A DNA stretch of 64,000 bases, taken from positions 3,038,001 to 3,102,000 of the forward strand of contig NZ_CP134399.1 in NCBI RefSeq assembly GCF_002968295.1. The letters are read 5' to 3'. A program made the position numbers and the translations under genes. The notes under the pieces were generated by a model. It was not told the DNA's origin and searched no databases. It worked only from the letters and a program-made list of their open reading frames with translations. Every line of letters begins with the position of its first letter. The stretch's first letter is position 1. Source of the stretch: Mycobacterium sp. ITM-2016-00317 (GTDB lineage Bacteria > Actinomycetota > Actinomycetes > Mycobacteriales > Mycobacteriaceae). Shown here in pieces: positions 59,064 through 64,000 of the stretch.

Positions 59064-61228
59064 CGCCGGTGGCCCTGTAACCGCCAGACCGTCTCGGCGC
59101 CGCGCTCTCCGACGACCTCGCCCGCGGCAACGAAGTCAAGGCTTTCCTGCATGACCTCGTGCACCCGTGAGGTGACATAGATGCCGGGCTGAGGTGAGCC
59201 GCGCTGCACCCGGTAGGCGACGTCGACCACCGAACCCCACATGTCGTAGGCCAACGTGGACCGCCCGACCAGCCCGCTGGCCGCAGTCCCGGTGTCGATG
59301 CCCGCGCGGAGCCGGAGGTCATGCCCGGACTCGGCGGCGTGCCGGTCGATGATGCGATCCATCTCGATCGCGAAATCGACCGTACGCCGGACGTTGTCCA
59401 GCCGTGGCACGCTCAACCCGCAGCTGGCCAGGTACCCGTCGTGCAGCGTCCGCACGTGGTCGACGCCGAGACTGTCTGCGGCAGCATCGAACTGCCGCGT
59501 CAGGTTGTTGACCACCACCATCAGTTCCTCGGAGGTCAACATGCGCGACAACTCGTCAAAGCCGATCATGTCGGCGAAGATCACCGTGACGTTCTTGTGG
59601 TCCTGGGCGATCGTCTCCTCCCCGTCGAGGTAGCGATGCATCACCGGTTCGGGCATCAGCGACAGCATCAGGCGTTCGTTCTCGGCGCGCTCCTCACTGA
59701 GCAGCTCGTCTTTGATCGACAAATTGCGACTCATGTCATTGAACGCTGTCGTCAGATCACCGAATTCGTCACGAGACAGCACCGGCAGGGCAAGGCGGTA
59801 GTCACCACCGCTGATCTGCTGGGCGCCGGCCTGCAGCCGCCGGATCGGGCGGACGAACAGCCGGGCCAGCAGCATCGCCGCCAGGGACACGGCGAAGATG
59901 ATGAGCACCGTCGACAGCACCAGTGTCCTGGTGAACTGCGACACGGGGGCGAACGCTTCGTCGGTGTCGATCTTGGCCACGATCACCCAGTGCAGCCCCG
60001 GCAGGTCCACCGGCGAGTATGCCTGCAGCGCCTCGTGGCCGAGGTAGTCGTCCTCGATCGTCGTCCCGGTGTTGCCGCGTTGCGCCTCCACGACGGAGCG
60101 CGTGGTCACCGGCTGGACCAGCGTGGTGCCGCGGCGGTCGACGGATTCGTCGGCGACCTCCGGCGGGGTTCCGCCTTCGACGACATCGGCGAGGAACTTC
60201 TCGCGGTCCTCGCGGAACAGCCGAGAGTCCGAGCGCATCAGGTTGTCCGGTCCGACCAGGATGGTCTCACCGGTGTCGCCCATTCCGGTGTCACGCCACT
60301 GCCCCCGCGCCGTCATCAACTCGTTGATCCGCGAGATGGGGAACTGGACCGCCATCACGCCGTCGACCCGGTCCTTCAACCCGACGGGGGACAGGAACCA
60401 CGCGGTGGGTTCCTCGGCGGGCAGATACCACCCGAAATCGGTGACGCCGACATAGTCGATCGAGTTCGACGCGATCGCCTTCTCGTAGGCTTCCGACAGC
60501 TCCCGGTTGCGATAGGGGCCGTTGACGATGTTGGTCCCGAGATCCGGGCCTTTGTAGGCGGAGTACACCACGTTGCCCTCGCGGTCGAGCAGCATCAGAT
60601 CCTCGAAGTTGAAGCGGTGCACGATCTCGCGGAAGAACTCGTTGAATCTGGCATTGGCGGCCGACCACGCGCTGCCGTCTCGCGCGTCGTCGAAGGCGAT
60701 GGCCTTCTCCCAGTTCTGGAACGGCGCGGTGTAGAGCGCCTGCAGATAGCGCTGGGGATTGGATTTCGGGATGAGCGCGCGGACGTCGACCCGGTTCCCG
60801 CTCTCGTCCAGGGTGGTGTTGGCGAACGTCCGGTCGTAGTAGCGGCGCAACGATGCCGCCTGCCCCGTGTTGATCGTCGCGTCGCCGAGCTGGCGGTAAC
60901 CGTCACTGAATGCCGCGATCGCCTCGGTCGCGGTGGTGCCCCGCGAGTAGATCACCATCGAGTTCTTCAGGTCCGCGAACTGCGTCTCCAGCTGGCGCGA
61001 CTGCGATTCGCGAATCTCGGTGAGGCGGTCGAACACCGATGCGCGCAGCGAGGACCGGCCCGACTGGTAACCGATGAAACCGACCACCGCTGCGGACAAG
61101 ATGCTGGTCAACAGCAACATCAGCAGCAATTTGGACTGGATGCTCATTCGTGACAGGAGGTGGTATCGCCCGCGTCTTTTTCTCGGCGGGTGCTCAGACG
61201 TTCGCGATTTCCACGGCAGAATTGTCAT
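59060..61228 (-). CDS. Membrane class III adenylate/guanylate cyclase with Cache and HAMP domains (Rv2435c-like), 722 aa
   Basis: A transmembrane helix (about 32-54), an extracellular Cache-type sensor (about 60-430), a second helix (436-458), a HAMP linker (about 459-510) and a C-terminal class III cyclase domain (about 540-690) are visible. Metal-binding aspartates Asp553 (VIFADM) and Asp597 (LHDGYLA) are kept, and so is Arg673. However the usual Lys position is His591 and the usual Asn near 669 is Asp, so activity or nucleotide choice may be altered. The start at 61228 is uncertain; MSIQSKL at 61147 is an alternative. It is coupled to the MscS-cNMP gene. Confidence 0.85.
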   Translation of the reverse strand: MTILPWKSRTSEHPPRKRRGRYHLLSRMSIQSKLLLMLLLTSILSAAVVGFIGYQSGRSSLRASVFDRLTEIRESQSRQLETQFADLKNSMVIYSRGTTATEAIAAFSDGYRQLGDATINTGQAASLRRYYDRTFANTTLDESGNRVDVRALIPKSNPQRYLQALYTAPFQNWEKAIAFDDARDGSAWSAANARFNEFFREIVHRFNFEDLMLLDREGNVVYSAYKGPDLGTNIVNGPYRNRELSEAYEKAIASNSIDYVGVTDFGWYLPAEEPTAWFLSPVGLKDRVDGVMAVQFPISRINELMTARGQWRDTGMGDTGETILVGPDNLMRSDSRLFREDREKFLADVVEGGTPPEVADESVDRRGTTLVQPVTTRSVVEAQRGNTGTTIEDDYLGHEALQAYSPVDLPGLHWVIVAKIDTDEAFAPVSQFTRTLVLSTVLIIFAVSLAAMLLARLFVRPIRRLQAGAQQISGGDYRLALPVLSRDEFGDLTTAFNDMSRNLSIKDELLSEERAENERLMLSLMPEPVMHRYLDGEETIAQDHKNVTVIFADMIGFDELSRMLTSEELMVVVNNLTRQFDAAADSLGVDHVRTLHDGYLASCGLSVPRLDNVRRTVDFAIEMDRIIDRHAAESGHDLRLRAGIDTGTAASGLVGRSTLAYDMWGSVVDVAYRVQRGSPQPGIYVTSRVHEVMQESLDFVAAGEVVGERGAETVWRLQGHRR

Positions 61229-61272
61229 CTAGGTCACACAGTAGCCCGCAGGCCGAGGAGGCAAACGCCGTC

Positions 61273-61725
61273 GTGAAAGCTCCGAATGATGACGATTCTT
61301 ACGACCTGGACAGGTTCGTCCAGGCCCAGCAGCACGCCTATCCGGGCGCCTTGGCCGAACTCCGGGCCGGCGCCAAGCGTGGCCACTGGATCTGGTTCGT
61401 CTTCCCTCAGTTGCGCGGCCTGGGGCGCAGCGCGACAGCGCAGCGGTACGGCATCGCGTCAGCGGCCGAGGCGAAGGCGTATCTGGCGCATCCGGTGCTG
61501 GGTCCACGGTTGCACGAGTGCGCGCGGGCGCTGGCCGCGCACGCCGGCCGCACCATCACCGATATCGTGGGGCACCCCGACGATCTGAAGGTGCGCTCGT
61601 CGATGACGCTGTTCGTCCACGCCGGCGAGGACAGCGACGACACTGCCGACTTCCGCGACGTGCTGGCCGCGTTCTACGGCGGTGTGCAGGATCCCGCCAC
61701 GCTGGAGCTGCTGGGCGAGGGCTAA
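61273..61725 (+). CDS. DUF1810 family protein, 150 aa
   Basis: The protein contains DLDRFVQAQQHAYPGALAEL and GHWIWFVFPQLRGLGRSATAQRYGI, diagnostic of DUF1810 (sometimes called calpastatin-like). The structures of relatives do not give a clear enzymatic role. The GTG at 61273 follows GAGGAGG; longer upstream reading is not supported. It diverges from the adenylate cyclase gene and slightly overlaps the end of the amylase gene (61722). Confidence 0.82.
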   Translation: MKAPNDDDSYDLDRFVQAQQHAYPGALAELRAGAKRGHWIWFVFPQLRGLGRSATAQRYGIASAAEAKAYLAHPVLGPRLHECARALAAHAGRTITDIVGHPDDLKVRSSMTLFVHAGEDSDDTADFRDVLAAFYGGVQDPATLELLGEG

Positions 61726-63047
61726 CGCGGCGCCAGGATCAGCCAGCCTCGGGGCGGCACCACGGTCTCGGTCACGACGTCGGAGGGCGGCGCGCCGGAA
61801 CCGGCCACCACCTCGGCACGCTCGATGCCGAACTCCGGCAGCGACACCGGCAGCGGTGCGTCGTCGATGTTGAGGGCCACGACCAGCGTGTGGTCGCCGT
61901 GGCGTGCGGCATAGACGTATCCGGTGTTGGTGACCTGCAGCGCGGTGGTCCTGGCGGTGTGCAGCCAGGGATGTCTGCGCCGCAGGCCGATCAGGTACTG
62001 GTGGGTGCGGAACAGCTGGCGGCCGCGCTCGTCGACCCCGTCGAACGGGGCGCCGAACTCGGGGCGCACGGCGTCGTCGCCACCGAACCTCTCCTCCTTC
62101 ACCCCGCGGTAGCCGACCTCGTCGCCGGCGTAGACGCTGGGAGTGCCGCCGGTGGTGAGCAGCAGCACCAGCGCGTGCTCGACGAGCGCGGGGTCGGTCA
62201 GCCGGCTCGCGATCCGGGTGACGTCGTGGTTGCCGACGAACGTCATCGGCACGAAGGTGTCGAGGAATTCGTCGTGCCGGGTCAGTGCCCAGTTCAGCTC
62301 GTGGAAGTTCGCGTCGTTGAGACTGCTCCAGATCGCCTTCCAGAGCTCGTACTGGGTGACCGAGTCAAAGCCCGCGTCGCGCACCTTGCCCTGGTAATCG
62401 CCGTGGATGACCTCGCCGACGAACCACGCCTGCGGGTGCCGCTCCCGCACCCGCGGCAGCACCCGGGCCCAGAACCGGTCGGGGACCGCGTAGGCGGCGT
62501 CGAGCCGCCATCCGTGCGCCCCCCGGTCCAGCCAGTGCGTCATCACGTCGACGGTGTAGTCGACGACCTCGGGATTGCCGTGGTTCAGCGTGATCAGGCC
62601 GTCGTGGCCCTCGAAGGTGGCGAACCCGTCGCCGCGGGGGCGGAACCAGCCCCGGTCACCGCCGGCCAGCGCGTCGCGGTAGCGCGGGAAATCGGCGCCG
62701 ACGTGGTTGAACACCCCGTCGAGCAGGATCCGGAGGCCCCGCCTGTCCGCCTCGGCGACCAGGTGGTCGAAATCCTCGTCGGACCCGAGCCGGGGATCGA
62801 TGCGGTAGTGGTCGACGGTGTCGTAGCCGTGAGTGCTCGAGGCGAACACCGGTCCGAGCGCGATCCCGGACGCGCCGAGCTCGATCACATAGTCGAGCCA
62901 GTCGACGATCCGGCGCAGCCGGTGCCCATCGGGCCCGGGCGCCGGGTCGGCGGGGTAGGCGCCGACGAATCCGAGCGGATAGATCTGCCACCAGATGACG
63001 TGCTCGACCCAGCCCGGCCCGACGACCTCGGGTTGCCGGTCCGTCAC
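61722..63047 (-). CDS. GH13 alpha-amylase-family glycoside hydrolase, 441 aa
   Basis: The TIM-barrel motifs are WWQIYPLGFVGAYPAD, LLDGVFNHVG, GWRLDAAY (nucleophile Asp), WFVGEVIHGD (acid-base Glu) and FVGNHDVTRI (third Asp). It resembles small actinobacterial maltogenic or trehalose-metabolising GH13 enzymes; there is no signal peptide, so it acts in the cytosol on an alpha-glucan or oligosaccharide. GTG at 63047 overlaps the deaminase stop by four bases (GTGA), so translation is coupled. Confidence 0.88.
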   Translation of the reverse strand: MTDRQPEVVGPGWVEHVIWWQIYPLGFVGAYPADPAPGPDGHRLRRIVDWLDYVIELGASGIALGPVFASSTHGYDTVDHYRIDPRLGSDEDFDHLVAEADRRGLRILLDGVFNHVGADFPRYRDALAGGDRGWFRPRGDGFATFEGHDGLITLNHGNPEVVDYTVDVMTHWLDRGAHGWRLDAAYAVPDRFWARVLPRVRERHPQAWFVGEVIHGDYQGKVRDAGFDSVTQYELWKAIWSSLNDANFHELNWALTRHDEFLDTFVPMTFVGNHDVTRIASRLTDPALVEHALVLLLTTGGTPSVYAGDEVGYRGVKEERFGGDDAVRPEFGAPFDGVDERGRQLFRTHQYLIGLRRRHPWLHTARTTALQVTNTGYVYAARHGDHTLVVALNIDDAPLPVSLPEFGIERAEVVAGSGAPPSDVVTETVVPPRGWLILAPR

Positions 63048-63523
63048 GGTCGAAAAGCTCTCGCGTACAACGCTTTCATCTCCTCGCTCAGCTCGTCTGC
63101 CGGTCCGTCCACCTGCACGCCGGGTGCCACCGCCCTGACCGGCAGGGGGGCGACCGGGGGCTCCGGTGCGGCCCATTCGCGCAGCCATCCCGTCAGCTGG
63201 TCCGCCGACGCGGCGTAGACGACGCGTCCCAGACCTACCCAGGCGTGCGCCGCGGCACACATCGGGCAGTGCTCGCCGGAGGTGTAGACGGTGCAGCGGG
63301 CCCGCTCCGCGGGGGTCAGGTGCCCGGCGGCCCAGCGGGCGATCGCGAACTCGGGATGCCGGGTGGCGTCACCGTCCTTGACCCGGTTGTGGTCCTCGAA
63401 CCGGACGGTGCCGTGCTCGTCGAGCAGGAGCGAGCCGAACGGCTCGTCCCCACCGTCGAGTCCCTGACGGGCAAGGTCGACGCAACGGCGCAGGTACTCG
63501 AGGTCGTCATCGGTGACCGGCAC
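63044..63523 (-). CDS. Cytidine/guanine-type nucleoside deaminase, 159 aa
   Basis: The zinc deaminase motif is HPEFAI (HxE) with EHCPMCAAAHAW (PCxxC-type, here CPMC). The size is that of a single-domain guanine or nucleoside deaminase. It starts MPVTDDDLEYLRRCVDLARQ with ATG at 63523. It is upstream of and coupled to the amylase-family gene, an association I cannot explain. Confidence 0.87.
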   Translation of the reverse strand: MPVTDDDLEYLRRCVDLARQGLDGGDEPFGSLLLDEHGTVRFEDHNRVKDGDATRHPEFAIARWAAGHLTPAERARCTVYTSGEHCPMCAAAHAWVGLGRVVYAASADQLTGWLREWAAPEPPVAPLPVRAVAPGVQVDGPADELSEEMKALYARAFRP

Positions 63524-63532
63524 AGCCGGAGT

Positions 63533-64000
63533 CTACGGTCGCGACTGCGACCGGCAGGCGCAGGACGCCTCGATCGGCACGTCCGCGCGCGCGGCGGCCA
63601 GCTCGAGCTGCCTGCCGATGATCGCGGCTTCGGCGGCGCGGCCGAGCCGGGTCAGGCATTCGTGGTATCCGTGCAGACTCCACACGTTGCCCGGATGCTG
63701 GCACGGTCGTGCCAGCGTCGGGTCCAGGCCGAGGTCGGCGGCGTACACCGCGGTGGCCTCCTCGACCCGGCCCTGCTCGAGCAGCAGCGCGCCGAGCGCG
63801 TGCCGGGTGGGCTGCATCCATCCCCACGGTTCGTCGTACGGGAGCCCGTCGTCGAGCTCGACGGCACGCCTCAGGTTGGCGAACGCGTCGTCGAATCGCC
63901 CGGCGCGGTAGTCGATCTCACCGTCGAGCATGGCCGCGGCGACCGCCAGGATGTCCCGGCTGGTGTTGTTGAACAGATACCGGCTCTCCGGTATGCGGGC
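63533..64000 (-). CDS. Tetratricopeptide-repeat protein, 3' part (continues beyond window)
   Basis: The minus-strand frame is open to the window edge and reads SRYLFNNTSRDILAVAAAML, then GRFDDAFANLRRAVELDD and HALGALLLEQGRVEEATAVYA, which are TPR helices. The C terminus is the Cys/Arg-containing CACRSQSRP. Because the frame runs through the edge, the start is outside. Function unknown; large TPR proteins of this kind occur in actinobacteria. Confidence 0.75.
   Translation of the reverse strand, partial: ARIPESRYLFNNTSRDILAVAAAMLDGEIDYRAGRFDDAFANLRRAVELDDGLPYDEPWGWMQPTRHALGALLLEQGRVEEATAVYAADLGLDPTLARPCQHPGNVWSLHGYHECLTRLGRAAEAAIIGRQLELAAARADVPIEASCACRSQSRP

Overview
The window comes from a high-GC, rapidly growing mycobacterium (Mycobacterium sensu lato / Mycolicibacterium type). 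The evidence is the gene content: an antigen 85C-type mycolyltransferase, an Apa/MPT32 alanine-proline-rich antigen, several secreted PE-PPE-domain hydrolases, a cutinase, IdeR-type iron boxes, and a block whose gene order follows M. tuberculosis Rv1836c to Rv1863c. Lon and a phosphoketolase are present, which fits a saprophytic rather than a tubercle-complex species. No rRNA, tRNA, insertion sequence, prophage or CRISPR array was recognised.

Region 1 (about 0.6-16.7 kb) is an accessory, lipid-oriented island. It holds four exported PE-PPE serine hydrolases with long acidic disordered tails, a cutinase, two Baeyer-Villiger-type flavin monooxygenases, a CYP138-like P450, a PF04072 methyltransferase, an SDR and a complete AlkB alkane hydroxylase. 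Together these could release, oxidise and modify hydrophobic substrates (inference). The island ends with a previously hidden remnant of an animal-type haem peroxidase gene on the minus strand at 16330-16690.

Region 2 (16.7-45.3 kb) is the conserved chromosomal backbone: the Rv1836c-like VWA protein, malate synthase glcB, a glycosylase-like protein, two CNNM/CBS membrane proteins, guaB1, gnd1, the M56 peptidase/BlaI pair, a thioesterase, the urease operon ureABCFGD, ndh, an F420-type oxidoreductase, an SDR, apa, a GlsB-like protein, adhA and a CPBP protease. Two iron-linked insertions interrupt it relative to M. tuberculosis: an FbpABC/FutABC-like ferric ABC transporter behind an iron box (24.5-28.2 kb), whose binding-protein gene carries a frameshift, and an iron-box-controlled FhuF-like protein (32.8 kb).

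Region 3 (45.3-64 kb) holds a phosphoketolase, a frameshifted thiolase-like gene, a dicarboxylate symporter, mdh with a lipoprotein and a frameshifted HhH endonuclease-like gene, lon behind an HspR/HAIR-like dyad, an SDR, fbpC, a translationally coupled adenylate cyclase and cyclic-nucleotide-domain MscS channel (like Rv2435c/Rv2434c), a DUF1810 protein, a GH13 amylase-family enzyme coupled to a nucleoside deaminase, and the 3' part of a TPR protein.

Three genes each show one single-base frameshift in GC-rich sequence, so base-level errors in the source assembly should be considered alongside true gene decay.
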